64,000 nucleotides of DNA from Bacillota bacterium (GCA_023411715.1 JAEYOM010000183.1:17437-81436); one strand, 5' to 3'. Positions 52,639-61,383 are shown, counted from the stretch's first letter. Made by a program: numbers and translations. Notes: generated by a model not told the origin, from the letters alone.

Positions 52639-52829
52639 GCCGGTTGGTTTTATCGCGGGAACGATGCTCCAAGCCAGTGAGTCTGTAAACCAAGCCTTGT
52701 TTACAAAATCAAACGTGACTCGCCTTTGGACCTTGGATGCTCGAACAGGACGTGATTTTGCCCTGTACTTGCTTGGTTAACACACTCTATTAGCTTTACG
52801 CAAATGTTCTCTCTATAAAACCAACCGGC
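52639..52829 (-). promoter_or_regulatory. Structured argC leader element, unknown class
   Basis: A perfect 15-bp closing pair, GCCGGTTGGTTTTAT (52639-52653) with ATAAAACCAACCGGC (52815-52829), encloses further nested pairs AACCAAGC/GCTTGGTT (52688-52695, 52771-52778) and CAAAATCA/TGATTTTG (52704-52711, 52753-52760). A competing local hairpin GTAAAC/GTTTAC (52685-52690, 52699-52704) is also possible. There is no T-box sequence and no terminator T run. It may be a regulatory RNA or a small inserted palindromic element. Confidence 0.55.
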
Positions 52830-52886
52830 ACAACTCTTAAATTTAAGGTTCATCCAGAATCAATTATATCACATTTACTCCTCATA

Positions 52887-52916
52887 ATTATACATGTAGA
52901 TGTATAAAAATGCAAT
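52887..52916 (-). promoter_or_regulatory. argC promoter with ARG box
   Basis: Minus-strand TTGCAT (52915-52910), 17 bases, TATAAT (52892-52887). GATGTATAAAAATGCAAT (52899-52916) matches the ARG-box pattern at all fixed positions except the two ends. Confidence 0.8.
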
Positions 52917-53055
52917 ATTTAAACTAAAACGCATTATGCAAAGTTACTAATAACTGTTTTTTAATTTTGTTAAAAAGTGTACTAGTTGAAAAAGTCGGCA
53001 CATGTTATATTAATAGTAGTATCGTAAACCGTATTTATATATGGGAGGGGAAAAA

Positions 53056-54168
53056 ATGGCAAGTGTAAAGCTTAAAAACGTATACAAAAGATATGAGGGT
53101 GGCGTTACGGCAGTAAGCGATTTCAATCTTGACATCGCAGATAAGGAATTCATCATTCTCGTTGGACCGTCCGGTTGTGGCAAAACGACGACATTGAGAA
53201 TGGTTGCCGGATTGGAAGAAATTTCTGAAGGCGAAGTTTACATCGGCGACAGGCTTGTAAATGATGTTCAGCCTAAAGACAGAGATATCGCCATGGTGTT
53301 CCAGAACTACGCTTTGTACCCGCATATGACTGTATTCGACAACATGGCGTTCGGCCTCAAGCTCAGGAAGACTCCGAAGGAAGATATAAAGAAGAGAGTC
53401 CACGAAGCAGCGAAGATATTGGAAATAGAGCATTTGCTCGACAGAAAGCCGAAGGCTCTGTCAGGCGGTCAGAGGCAGAGGGTTGCTCTCGGACGTGCAA
53501 TCGTTCGTGACCCTAAAGTATTCCTCATGGACGAACCTCTTTCCAACCTCGACGCAAAACTCAGGGTCCAGATGAGACTTGAGATCACCAAGCTGCATCA
53601 GAAGCTGAACACTACGTTCATATACGTTACACATGACCAAACCGAAGCTATGACGATGGGTACCAGAATCGTCGTTATGAAGGATGGTTTAATCCAGCAG
53701 GTCGACACTCCTACAGCATTGTATGACAGACCGGTCAACATGTTCGTCGCAGGATTTATCGGCAGCCCGCAAATGAACTTCATCAATGTTGAAATCAACA
53801 AGAAAGGCGAAGATATCGTACTGAAGTTCGGCGAACACGTTATCAAGCTGCCTGAAGGCAAAGCCAAGAAGATCGACGGCACCGATTACATCGGTAAGGA
53901 AGTCGTCATGGGTATCAGGCCTGAAAGCTTGCATGATGAGGATGCATTCATCGAATCAATGCCCGACAGCATCGTCTCGGCTAACGTAGAAGTTGTTGAA
54001 ATGCTCGGTTCCGAAACCCTGCTCCATATGTTCATCGGAGACGTAAGCTGCACTGCAAGGGTCAACCCGAGGACCAAGACCAGATCCGGAGATGTTATCA
54101 AGATAGCTATCGACACCAACAGGATCCACCTTTTCGACAAAGATACGGAAAAGACGATAGTAAACTGA
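53056..54168 (+). CDS. Multi-sugar ABC importer ATPase (UgpC/MsmX type)
   Basis: 370 residues from ATG 53056 (GGGAGGGG upstream; ATG 53041 overlaps it). Walker A GPSGCGKTT, signature LSGGQRQRVALGRA, Walker B VFLMDEPLSNLD, then the C-terminal MalK-like OB domains (about 235-370). In Firmicutes one such ATPase serves many sugar importers whose operons lack an ATPase, as is the case for the LplABC-type importer at 29-33 kb. It stands alone with a strong terminator and carries no clear copy of the island operator. Confidence 0.95.
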   Translation: MASVKLKNVYKRYEGGVTAVSDFNLDIADKEFIILVGPSGCGKTTTLRMVAGLEEISEGEVYIGDRLVNDVQPKDRDIAMVFQNYALYPHMTVFDNMAFGLKLRKTPKEDIKKRVHEAAKILEIEHLLDRKPKALSGGQRQRVALGRAIVRDPKVFLMDEPLSNLDAKLRVQMRLEITKLHQKLNTTFIYVTHDQTEAMTMGTRIVVMKDGLIQQVDTPTALYDRPVNMFVAGFIGSPQMNFINVEINKKGEDIVLKFGEHVIKLPEGKAKKIDGTDYIGKEVVMGIRPESLHDEDAFIESMPDSIVSANVEVVEMLGSETLLHMFIGDVSCTARVNPRTKTRSGDVIKIAIDTNRIHLFDKDTEKTIVN

Positions 54169-54182
54169 TAATCACAAATATG

Positions 54183-54215
54183 AAGAGGAAGATGTCGATC
54201 TTCCTCTTTTTTATT
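54183..54215 (+). terminator. Rho-independent terminator after the sugar ATPase
   Basis: A perfect 11-bp stem AAGAGGAAGAT / ATCTTCCTCTT with loop GTCG, followed by a long T-rich tail. Confidence 0.95.
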
Positions 54216-54315
54216 TTATATTTTTTTTTAATATAGTATAATTATTTCCGTAATGCTGTATGATTCATAACAATTAGCAGTACGCCAGATCATCTCGGCG
54301 ACGGGAGGAATAACA

Positions 54316-55407
54316 GTGAAACTTTTTCAGAGTCTTATAAATCAGATACGTGAATTTATGGGCGGCTTTTTTGGCGTAATGGATGAAACCGGACTTATAC
54401 TCGGATGTACGGACGATACATTGAACGGGAGCGTTCATCCGGAGATCACCTCGATCCTCAATGAGAGAAGCCTGTTTTATGAATCGCAGGGCTTTCTGTT
54501 TCAAAAAGTCTATATCAAGAACAGGATGGAATTCATCGTTTTTATTAACCGGGAGGGAGAGCACAGCAGGCAACTGCTTTCGATGCTCGCCATCAACGTA
54601 TCGAACATCCGCAATTATTATGAAGAAAAATTCGACCGCGGCAATTTCTTTAAAAGCATAATTACAGACAATATACTGCCGGGCGATATACAGCTCAAGG
54701 CAAAGGAGCTGCACATACCTTTCAACATCTACCGCTCCGTGTTCCTTATTAAGACCGAAAAGGTCAGGGATATCCAGCCGCACGAAGTTATACAGAGCCT
54801 TTTCCCAAAAAAGGTCAAGGATTTCGTGATCGCGCTCGATGAAGAGAGTACCGTGCTGATCAAAGAGCTTAGGGACGAAGAGGATACCAGGGAAATCGAC
54901 AAGACGGCGAAATCAATCATTGACACTCTGAACACCGAGCTTATGGTAAAGGCCCAGATCGGGATCGGCTCGATAGTGGACAGCGTAAGGGAGATAGGAA
55001 GGTCATACAAGGAAGCTCAGACGGCCTTGCAGATAGGAAGCATCTTCGAAAGCGACAAGGCTATTATCGATTATAACAACCTGGGGATCGGAAGGCTTAT
55101 CTACCAACTGCCGACGACGATGTGCAAGCTCTTTCTCAAGGAGGTCTTCAAGGAAGGCTCTTTCGAAGCTCTTGATAGTGAAACTCTGCTTACGATACAG
55201 AAATTTTTTGAAAACAACCTGAATGTAAGCGAAACGTCAAGGCAGCTGTATGTCCATAGGAATACGCTCGTATACAGACTTGATAAAATACAGAAGATCA
55301 CGGGACTCGACCTAAGAAATTTTGACGACGCGATTATATTCAAGGTATCCATGCTGGTAAAGAAGTACCTGGATAAGGCTGAAAGCTCCAGAGGAGAATT
55401 CGTTTAG
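54316..55407 (+). CDS. CdaR/PucR-family transcriptional regulator
   Basis: 363 residues from GTG 54316 (GGGAGGA upstream). A variable N-terminal sensor half, then a GGDEF-like CdaR middle domain (about 195-285, AQIGIGSIVDSVREIGRSY), and the C-terminal HTH_30: LNVSETSRQLYVHRNTLVYR (about 303-322). Named members control sugar-diacid or purine use, but this clostridial gene is found next to ftsE and its target is not known. About 270 bases separate it from ftsE. Confidence 0.88.
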   Translation: MKLFQSLINQIREFMGGFFGVMDETGLILGCTDDTLNGSVHPEITSILNERSLFYESQGFLFQKVYIKNRMEFIVFINREGEHSRQLLSMLAINVSNIRNYYEEKFDRGNFFKSIITDNILPGDIQLKAKELHIPFNIYRSVFLIKTEKVRDIQPHEVIQSLFPKKVKDFVIALDEESTVLIKELRDEEDTREIDKTAKSIIDTLNTELMVKAQIGIGSIVDSVREIGRSYKEAQTALQIGSIFESDKAIIDYNNLGIGRLIYQLPTTMCKLFLKEVFKEGSFEALDSETLLTIQKFFENNLNVSETSRQLYVHRNTLVYRLDKIQKITGLDLRNFDDAIIFKVSMLVKKYLDKAESSRGEFV

Positions 55408-55527
55408 GGGCCGGGCTGTAATTTTAAACATTTATTAAGCAGGATTTAAGGCCTATTTTGTAGAATATTGTTATAACGCATCAGTTCATTAGGGAATTTT
55501 TAAATTGTAGAAAAATTTCCTTACTCA

Positions 55528-55617
55528 GGATGCATGGGCGAGCAGATGACGGAGTCATCGACCAGCCCGGGATGCATGGGCGAGCAGATGACGGAGTCAT
55601 TGACCAGCCCGGGATGC
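55528..55617. repeat. 42-bp tandem repeat upstream of ftsE
   Basis: Two full copies (55528-55569, 55570-55611) and the first bases of a third (55612-55617), differing at one base. Each unit holds the hairpin GATGACGGAGTCATC inside flanking GGGC/GCCC. It can be read as a 14-residue repeat, but no gene is convincing there. The remainder of 55408-55675 shows only AT-rich DNA. Confidence 0.8.
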
Positions 55618-55675
55618 GTTTCAACGAGGGACATTTTTTGCCTCGTTATATTGTGTGGAATTGGGGAGTATTGAT

Positions 55676-56383
55676 GTGGTCGAACTTAAAAACGTTGAAA
55701 AAACATATTCTAATGGGACTATTGCATTAAGAGAAGTCAATCTTAAAATAGAAAAAGGCGAATTTGTCTTTCTGGTCGGACCCAGTGGCTCAGGGAAATC
55801 GACGATGGTCAAGCTGCTGCTTAAGGAAGAGGATGCGACAGAGGGTGAAGTTTTTGTAAACGGGTACGATGTCACTTCGATGACAAGGCAGGAGGTTCCG
55901 TATCTCAGGAGGAGCCTTGGCGTCGTGTTCCAGGATTTCAGGCTTCTGCCCAACAAAACCGTGTATGAGAACGTCGCTTTCGCAATGGTCATCACGGAGG
56001 CGCTGCCGAAGGAAATCAGGAGGCAGGTCCCTATGGCGCTCGCACTTGTAGGTCTCAGCAGGAAAGCCAATATGTACCCGAACCAGCTGTCGGGCGGTGA
56101 GCAGCAGAGAGTTGCATTAGCGAGAGCCCTGGTAAACAATCCGGCGCTTCTTATAGCAGACGAGCCCACAGGCAATCTGGACCCCGAGACATCCTGGGAG
56201 ATTATGAAGCTCCTCAGTGAAGTAAATCACAGGGGTACTACGGTTATTGTAGCTACACATGAAAAATCCATAGTCGACGAAATGAAGAAACGCGTCGTAG
56301 CTATCAGCAAGGGATTAATCGTGAGGGACCAGGAGAAAGGACTTTACAGGGATGAAGATAAGAACTGTCCGGCATATAATTAA
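55676..56383 (+). CDS. ftsE: Cell-division ABC ATPase FtsE
   Basis: 235 residues from GTG 55676, chosen because GGGGAG lies seven bases before it and the product then begins MVELKNVEKTYSNG as in other FtsE; GTG 55655 is an alternative. Walker A GPSGSGKST, signature LSGGEQQRVALARA, Walker B LLIADEPTGNLD. With FtsX it activates a peptidoglycan hydrolase, here probably the M23 protein at 57381. It overlaps ftsX by 32 bases. Confidence 0.97.
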   Translation: MVELKNVEKTYSNGTIALREVNLKIEKGEFVFLVGPSGSGKSTMVKLLLKEEDATEGEVFVNGYDVTSMTRQEVPYLRRSLGVVFQDFRLLPNKTVYENVAFAMVITEALPKEIRRQVPMALALVGLSRKANMYPNQLSGGEQQRVALARALVNNPALLIADEPTGNLDPETSWEIMKLLSEVNHRGTTVIVATHEKSIVDEMKKRVVAISKGLIVRDQEKGLYRDEDKNCPAYN

Positions 56384-57248
56384 GGAAGGCGCAATAAACT
56401 CATATAGAAACAAGCTCATGTCGCTGGCGTCCATGATGATCGTAACGGCAACACTCGTGGTTTTCGGTTTTTTCCTGCTGGCGGCATACAACCTTGAGGG
56501 CAACATAAAGATCTGGAAGGAAACGCCGCAGATCGAAGCATTTTGCTATGAAGAGCTAAGCGACACTCAGATACAGAAGGTCGAGGACAGTATCAAAAAC
56601 AGCGATAAAATCGCTTCCTACCAGAAAATCACCAAGGAGGAAGCCTTTAAAAGGGCCGAGGAAGAACTGGGCTACAGCTCCGGATTGCTTGACGGGTTCG
56701 GACAAATTTTCCCGGTATCCTTTGTTATAAAACTCAAAGATACAGCTTACAGCAAGGAAGTCGTAGCTGCTCTCAAACAAAACAGCGGTATAAAGGAAGT
56801 AAGATATTCGCAGGATACGATCGATATTATTTCAAGAGTATCTTATTGGATCAAGCTAGGCAGCAGCTTCATGGTTGCCGTGTTCCTCATAGTATCTATA
56901 TTTATTATATCCAATACCATCAAGCTGACAGTATTCGCAAGGCGCAAGGAAATAAGCATCATGAAATACATAGGCGCCACAGATTGGTTCATTCGCTGGC
57001 CTTTTGTGGTAGAAGGTGTTATAATAAGCATAATTGGCGCAGTGATAGCATTTGTCATATCAACGTACGGTTATAATGCTATACAGGTGAATTTCGCCCA
57101 GGATCTGATTATTGCCAATAAGCAGCTGCTAATTCTCTCAAAAGTACAGGAAGTATGGTCGCAGCTCGCGGTATATTATCTGCTGATCGGCGCGACCGTA
57201 GGCGCTATGGGAAGCTTCCTGTCAATACGCAAGTATTTACGGGTTTAA
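56352..57248 (+). CDS. ftsX: Cell-division permease-like protein FtsX
   Basis: 298 residues. N-terminal helix at about 24-46, an extracellular domain (about 50-165) that would contact the hydrolase, then three helices in the C-terminal FtsX/MacB-type domain (IKLTVFARRKEISIMKYIGA at about 196-215). It starts inside ftsE, so FtsE and FtsX are made together. Standard order FtsE-FtsX-M23 peptidase. Confidence 0.97.
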   Translation: MKIRTVRHIIKEGAINSYRNKLMSLASMMIVTATLVVFGFFLLAAYNLEGNIKIWKETPQIEAFCYEELSDTQIQKVEDSIKNSDKIASYQKITKEEAFKRAEEELGYSSGLLDGFGQIFPVSFVIKLKDTAYSKEVVAALKQNSGIKEVRYSQDTIDIISRVSYWIKLGSSFMVAVFLIVSIFIISNTIKLTVFARRKEISIMKYIGATDWFIRWPFVVEGVIISIIGAVIAFVISTYGYNAIQVNFAQDLIIANKQLLILSKVQEVWSQLAVYYLLIGATVGAMGSFLSIRKYLRV

Positions 57249-57266
57249 TGTGAGGGGAATACAAGG

Positions 57267-57331
57267 AAAGGGGACACATCTCCAAATACTATTACGAGAA
57301 ATGTCCCCAATTGAAAGGAATGTCCCCTTTT
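57267..57331. repeat. GGGGACA/TGTCCCC intergenic repeat
   Basis: AAAGGGGACA (57267-57276) pairs perfectly with TGTCCCCTTT (57321-57330). A second TGTCCCC at 57302-57308 could replace the outer arm. It lies between ftsX and the M23 gene and could act as an alternative hairpin or a dispersed repeat. Confidence 0.65.
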
Positions 57332-57380
57332 AATGGGAAATACAGCAGGCTGTAGAATTTTTATATGGAGGTTTGGAATA

Positions 57381-58520
57381 GTGAAGAGATTGACAATCGT
57401 AACGCTTCTTGCAACCTTACTGATATCGGCTTTCGTACCGGTCACTGTTGCAGCTGACCGATTAAGTGAAGCAAAGAGCCAAAAATCGTCAATTGACAGT
57501 CGCATCAACAAGCTGAACAAGCAAAAAAAAGAAGTACTGCAGCAAAAATCACAACTGGAGGGCCAAAAAAAGAAAATCGCCAACCAGCAGACGAGTGAAT
57601 CCAATGCATATCAGGAACTGCTGCAGCAGATAAGCGACGCCGAGGAAAACCTCAGGCAAACGGAGAAAGCGCTGAAAGAGGCCGAGGATAATTACAACAG
57701 CCAGCGCGAGCTTGTTAAGACCAGGCTGCAGGTGATGTATACGAACTCGAGCGTTTCGATACTCGATACGCTTCTGGCGTCGAAAAGCCCGCTGGAATTT
57801 TACGAGCGCGTCCAGTACATGTCCACGGTATCCCAATTTGATGAAAACATGATAGAAGAGCTTGATAACGCCAAGCAGGATGTCGAAGGTAAAAAGAAGC
57901 TCGAACAGCAGGCCAGGGATTTGCTCGCGCAGAAGGCGGGTGAAAAGGAACGAAAGCTTTCGAACCTGAAAAATTCGCGGGCTGAGGTCGAAGGGCAGAT
58001 AGAAAGAAGCAAGGCGGCGCTTGACAAGCTCGAAAGAGATATAGATGCACAAATAGCTGAATCCAATAAATTGAACAGCGTCATCAAGAACCTGTCGTCA
58101 AAGAAGAAATATGCCGGTGGTTCTATGAACTGGCCATGCCCGGGCAATTATAGAGTTACTTCAAGATATGGAATGAGAAAACATCCGATACTCAGAAAAT
58201 ATAAAATGCATACCGGCATAGATATAGGAGCGGACAGAGGGGATTCAATCGTCGCAGCCAACAGCGGTACGGTGATCATATCGCAGTATGACAGCAGCGG
58301 CGGCTACGGAAACATGGTAGTTATCGACCATGGCGGCGGTATCACTACGTTGTACGGACACGCCAGCAAGCTGCTCGTCAGGGTCGGTCAGCAGGTAAAA
58401 GCGGGTCAGGTGATAGCAAAGGTCGGCAGCACGGGTTTGTCAACGGGAAACCACCTGCACTTTGAAGTCAGGGTAAACGGAGCTACGCGAAATCCTTTGA
58501 ATGGTTACCTTAAAAACTGA
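57381..58520 (+). CDS. Murein hydrolase activator / M23 endopeptidase with coiled coil
   Basis: 379 residues from GTG 57381 (GGAGG upstream). Signal peptide about 1-25 (LTIVTLLATLLISAFVPVTV), a long coiled coil rich in Gln, Lys and Glu (about 30-235), then a LytM/M23 domain with HTGIDIGADRGD and HLHFEVRVNG holding the zinc ligands, which are intact, so it may be an active hydrolase rather than only an activator like EnvC. Placed after FtsEX, it is their probable extracellular partner. Confidence 0.95.
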   Translation: MKRLTIVTLLATLLISAFVPVTVAADRLSEAKSQKSSIDSRINKLNKQKKEVLQQKSQLEGQKKKIANQQTSESNAYQELLQQISDAEENLRQTEKALKEAEDNYNSQRELVKTRLQVMYTNSSVSILDTLLASKSPLEFYERVQYMSTVSQFDENMIEELDNAKQDVEGKKKLEQQARDLLAQKAGEKERKLSNLKNSRAEVEGQIERSKAALDKLERDIDAQIAESNKLNSVIKNLSSKKKYAGGSMNWPCPGNYRVTSRYGMRKHPILRKYKMHTGIDIGADRGDSIVAANSGTVIISQYDSSGGYGNMVVIDHGGGITTLYGHASKLLVRVGQQVKAGQVIAKVGSTGLSTGNHLHFEVRVNGATRNPLNGYLKN

Positions 58521-58554
58521 GAATACATAATATAGCAAATAAGCTGATAAATAC

Positions 58555-58586
58555 AAACCCGGTAAAAAACCGGGTTTATTTATTTT
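58555..58586 (+). terminator. Rho-independent terminator after the M23 gene
   Basis: AAACCCGG / CCGGGTTT, loop TAAAAAA, then ATTTATTTT. Confidence 0.9.
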
Positions 58587-58657
58587 ATAAGGAGCATAGG
58601 ATATACTGATCGGCTTTTAGACAAATACATCAATATGTTTTAGCGAGGGGCGATAAT

Positions 58658-59887
58658 ATGGAGAAAAAGTATTCGCAGCGGCAGGTGATCATTTTCATCG
58701 CGTTAGCATCAGCGATCGCAATATTGGCGACTGTAATGCTGCTTTTCACGATAAATTCCTTCCAGAATAAATTTGTCGTTTCATTTGATGCAAACAAGGT
58801 CAGCTACCAGAACGTAGCTAAATTCAACGAGGTCAGAAAGATATTGACGGAAGACTACTATCAGGCCGTTGATCAAAACAAGCTGGTAGAGGGCGCCGTA
58901 AGAGGTCTGGCCGATTCTTTGAAGGACCCTTACACTGTTTATTTCAACAAGGAACAGATGAAGGCCTTCATGGAAAAATCCGAAGGCAGCTACGTTGGGA
59001 TCGGTGTCACGGTCAATGTTGATACGAACGGATTATTGACGGTAATCGAGCCAAGCGAAGGCTCGCCTGCCAAAAAGGCCGGCATGAAGCAGGGCGACAA
59101 GATAGTCAAGGTTGGCGACACCGACGTTACGTCATTAAGCGATGAAAATATGATAATAAGCATGATCAAGGGCAAGGAAAATACAAACGTAAAGATCACG
59201 GTATACAGGCCCTCTGAGGACAGATATGTGCAGTTCGACATTACAAGGCAGAAGATCAAGGCTTCAAATATAAGAAGCGAGATAATGGACGGCGACATCG
59301 GCTATATAAGGCTCGTGATGTTCGACAGCGAAATTGCCAGGTATTTTGAACACGATCTCAAAAAAATGCTCGATAAGGGGATCAAAGGGCTTGTAATAGA
59401 TTTGAGAGACAACCCGGGAGGCTCCTACGAACAGGTCGTCCAGATCGCCGACAGCCTGCTTCCTGAAGGAACAATAGTCTATACCGAGGATAGGAATGGC
59501 AACAGGCAGTATAAAAAATCGGGGAAAACTTATATCAACCTGCCGCTCGCGATATTGACCAACGGCAACAGTGCCAGCGCCTCCGAGATTCTGGCGGGTG
59601 CGGTGAAGGATTATTCAAGAGGGGAGCTTGTCGGAACAAAAACCTTTGGCAAAGGTCTTGTGCAGGAACTGAAGCTGCTGCAGGACGGCTCCGGCCTGAA
59701 AGTGACCATTTCAAGGTACTTTACGCCCTCAGGGGTCTGTATACAGGGGAAGGGTATAATGCCGGACGTAGAGGTGAAGGTCCCCGATGAATACAGGAAT
59801 CTGCCGGCATCCCAGATCCCCAGGGATAAGGATACGCAGCTCAAGGCTGCCCTGGATAATGTTAAAAGTAAAATAGGTTCCAATTAA
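58658..59887 (+). CDS. C-terminal processing peptidase (S41, CtpA/CtpB type)
   Basis: 409 residues. N-terminal membrane anchor (about 10-30), PDZ domain (about 100-190, GIGVTVNVDTNGLLTVIEP), and S41 protease core with the catalytic Ser in LTNGNSASASEILAGA and Lys in GTKTFGKGLVQEL. Such proteases trim secreted or membrane proteins; CtpB acts in sporulation signalling in Bacillus. No ctp-specific partner is visible. It follows the FtsEX-M23 cluster after a terminator. Confidence 0.95.
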   Translation: MEKKYSQRQVIIFIALASAIAILATVMLLFTINSFQNKFVVSFDANKVSYQNVAKFNEVRKILTEDYYQAVDQNKLVEGAVRGLADSLKDPYTVYFNKEQMKAFMEKSEGSYVGIGVTVNVDTNGLLTVIEPSEGSPAKKAGMKQGDKIVKVGDTDVTSLSDENMIISMIKGKENTNVKITVYRPSEDRYVQFDITRQKIKASNIRSEIMDGDIGYIRLVMFDSEIARYFEHDLKKMLDKGIKGLVIDLRDNPGGSYEQVVQIADSLLPEGTIVYTEDRNGNRQYKKSGKTYINLPLAILTNGNSASASEILAGAVKDYSRGELVGTKTFGKGLVQELKLLQDGSGLKVTISRYFTPSGVCIQGKGIMPDVEVKVPDEYRNLPASQIPRDKDTQLKAALDNVKSKIGSN

Positions 59888-59956
59888 CGTATAAAAGGCT
59901 GTTTTCTCCACAAAATACAATCGCAGGATAAATACAATGTGCAAAGAGGTGTGGAG

Positions 59957-60178
59957 ATGGAGAAAAAGCCTGATAAAAAGTCTGATAAAAAGCCTGATAA
60001 AAAGCCAGATAAAAAGCTTGACACTATCAAATTGGAAATAGCCCGGGAGCTAGGACTGGCCGACAAGGTGCTGCAATTAGGATGGAAGAGCCTTTCTGCA
60101 AAGGAGACCGGGAAAATAGGGGGACTTGTCTCTAAAAGAAAGAAAGCCTTGCAGGACATAAGTCATGTGGTAGAATAA
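59957..60178 (+). CDS. Small acid-soluble spore protein, SspF-like, with Lys-rich tandem repeat
   Basis: 73 residues from ATG 59957 (GAGGTG upstream; GTG 59939 also in frame). The C-terminal 50 residues, TIKLEIARELGLADKVLQLG, then GWKSLSAKETGKIGG in sequence, resemble the SspF/alpha-beta SASP core that coats spore DNA. The N-terminus is a low-complexity run of KKPD units, encoded by five 12-bp repeats (59963-60022). It supports a spore-forming host. The methyltransferase starts nine bases later. Confidence 0.75.
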   Translation: MEKKPDKKSDKKPDKKPDKKLDTIKLEIARELGLADKVLQLGWKSLSAKETGKIGGLVSKRKKALQDISHVVE

Positions 60179-60186
60179 ATGTACAC

Positions 60187-60957
60187 ATGACTTTATGCAT
60201 TTGTGGGGTGATTCTTATTTACGGTGATTTTGCATATCTCTACGACAGGCTTATGCGTGACGTGGATTATAAGCAATGGGCGGATTATATCGAAGCAATA
60301 TGCACACGCAACGGGCTTAAACCTCAGCTGATGGCCGACCTTGGATGCGGAACGGGCAGTTACTGCCTTGAAATGTCCAGGAAGGGCTACGAGATGATCG
60401 GTATCGATCAGTCGGCCGAAATGTTGAGCTGTGCGCGGCAAAAGGCGCTTGATAACTCAGCGGACATACTGTTTCTGAATCAGGACATGACGAATTTTGA
60501 ATTGTACGGGACGGTGGATGTTATAACCAGCCTCATGGACAGCGTTAACTACGTGACGTACAAGCGCGATCTGAAGCGTTTCTTCAAGCTTGCCGCGAAT
60601 TACCTGAATCCGGACGGGTTGTTCATTTTCGACGTAAATACGCGTTACAAATTCAGTAATGTTTTATCAAACAATACATTTGGTGAAACAGACCAGGATG
60701 TCGCCTACATATGGCAGAATTGTTACGACAGCGGTACCGGGATGTGCAGGTTCGATCTGACGTTTTTCGTTAGCGAAGGAGAGCGGTACAGAAGGTTTGA
60801 TGAAGTTCAGTATGAACGCTGCTACGAAAAGGAAGAATTGACGGGAATGCTGGCTGCTGCGGGCCTTAAAACGCTGTCGGTATATGATGCGCTACGTTTC
60901 AGAAAGCCGCCGGAAAATTGCGAGAGGATGTTTTTTGTCTGCAGAAAAGCAGGATAA
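60187..60957 (+). CDS. Class I SAM-dependent methyltransferase
   Basis: 256 residues from ATG 60187; GTG 60208 (giving MILIYGDFAYLYDRLM) is an equal or better start, since homologues begin near YGDFAYLYD. Motif I LMADLGCGTGSYCLEM binds SAM; IGIDQSAEML, NQDMTNFEL and a methyltransf_25-type core follow. The substrate is unknown; family members near spore or Hsp33 genes are common in clostridia and mostly uncharacterised. Confidence 0.88.
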   Translation: MTLCICGVILIYGDFAYLYDRLMRDVDYKQWADYIEAICTRNGLKPQLMADLGCGTGSYCLEMSRKGYEMIGIDQSAEMLSCARQKALDNSADILFLNQDMTNFELYGTVDVITSLMDSVNYVTYKRDLKRFFKLAANYLNPDGLFIFDVNTRYKFSNVLSNNTFGETDQDVAYIWQNCYDSGTGMCRFDLTFFVSEGERYRRFDEVQYERCYEKEELTGMLAAAGLKTLSVYDALRFRKPPENCERMFFVCRKAG

Positions 60958-61081
60958 TATTACTTGTTGCTTCTTTGAATATTAACATGGGATTGTGGCA
61001 AAATAAAATTGCATCACACTTATGGTAACTAATGAGGGAGAGATAAATATAATTTTACACATCTTATGTAATCTTCTCTCA

Positions 61082-61111
61082 TTGACAAGCCATGAAGGAA
61101 TGTGCTAAACT
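61082..61111 (+). promoter_or_regulatory. Promoter of the cold-shock gene
   Basis: TTGACA (61082-61087), 18 bases, TAAACT (61106-61111). The leader is about 60 bases long and contains the small hairpin AGCACATAGTGCT. Confidence 0.65.
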
Positions 61112-61179
61112 TATTAAGGTTTGGCAAAAAAAGCACATAGTGCTGTCAGATCCAAGTTAAATTCAGGAGGTTTTTTGCA

Positions 61180-61383
61180 ATGCAAAGAGGAAGAGTAAAA
61201 TGGTTCAACGCTGAAAAGGGTTTTGGTTTTATTGAAAGAGAAAATGGAAACGATGTTTTCGTTCATTTTTCAGCAATCACTATGGATGGGTTCAAGACTC
61301 TCGAAGAAGGCTGCGAAGTTGAATTCGATGTTGTTGAAGGCGCAAAGGGACCCCAGGCTGCAAATGTTTCGAAGGTTATGTAA
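61180..61383 (+). CDS. Cold-shock protein, CspA family
   Basis: 67 residues. RNP-1 (KGFGFIE) and RNP-2 (DVFVHF) nucleic-acid-binding motifs are intact. It is a single-stranded nucleic-acid-binding beta barrel and acts as an RNA chaperone. Strong CAGGAGG before ATG 61180. Monocistronic with its own terminator. Confidence 0.97.
   Translation: MQRGRVKWFNAEKGFGFIERENGNDVFVHFSAITMDGFKTLEEGCEVEFDVVEGAKGPQAANVSKVM

Noticed and set aside
52604..52880. T-box riboswitch upstream of argC
   Set aside because: No conserved T-box antiterminator sequence (GGTGGNACCGCG type) and no terminator T run could be found.
55530..55730. Protein with 14-residue repeats encoded by the 42-bp tandem repeat
   Set aside because: No ribosome site, overlaps the ftsE start in another frame, and the repeat is better explained as non-coding hairpins.
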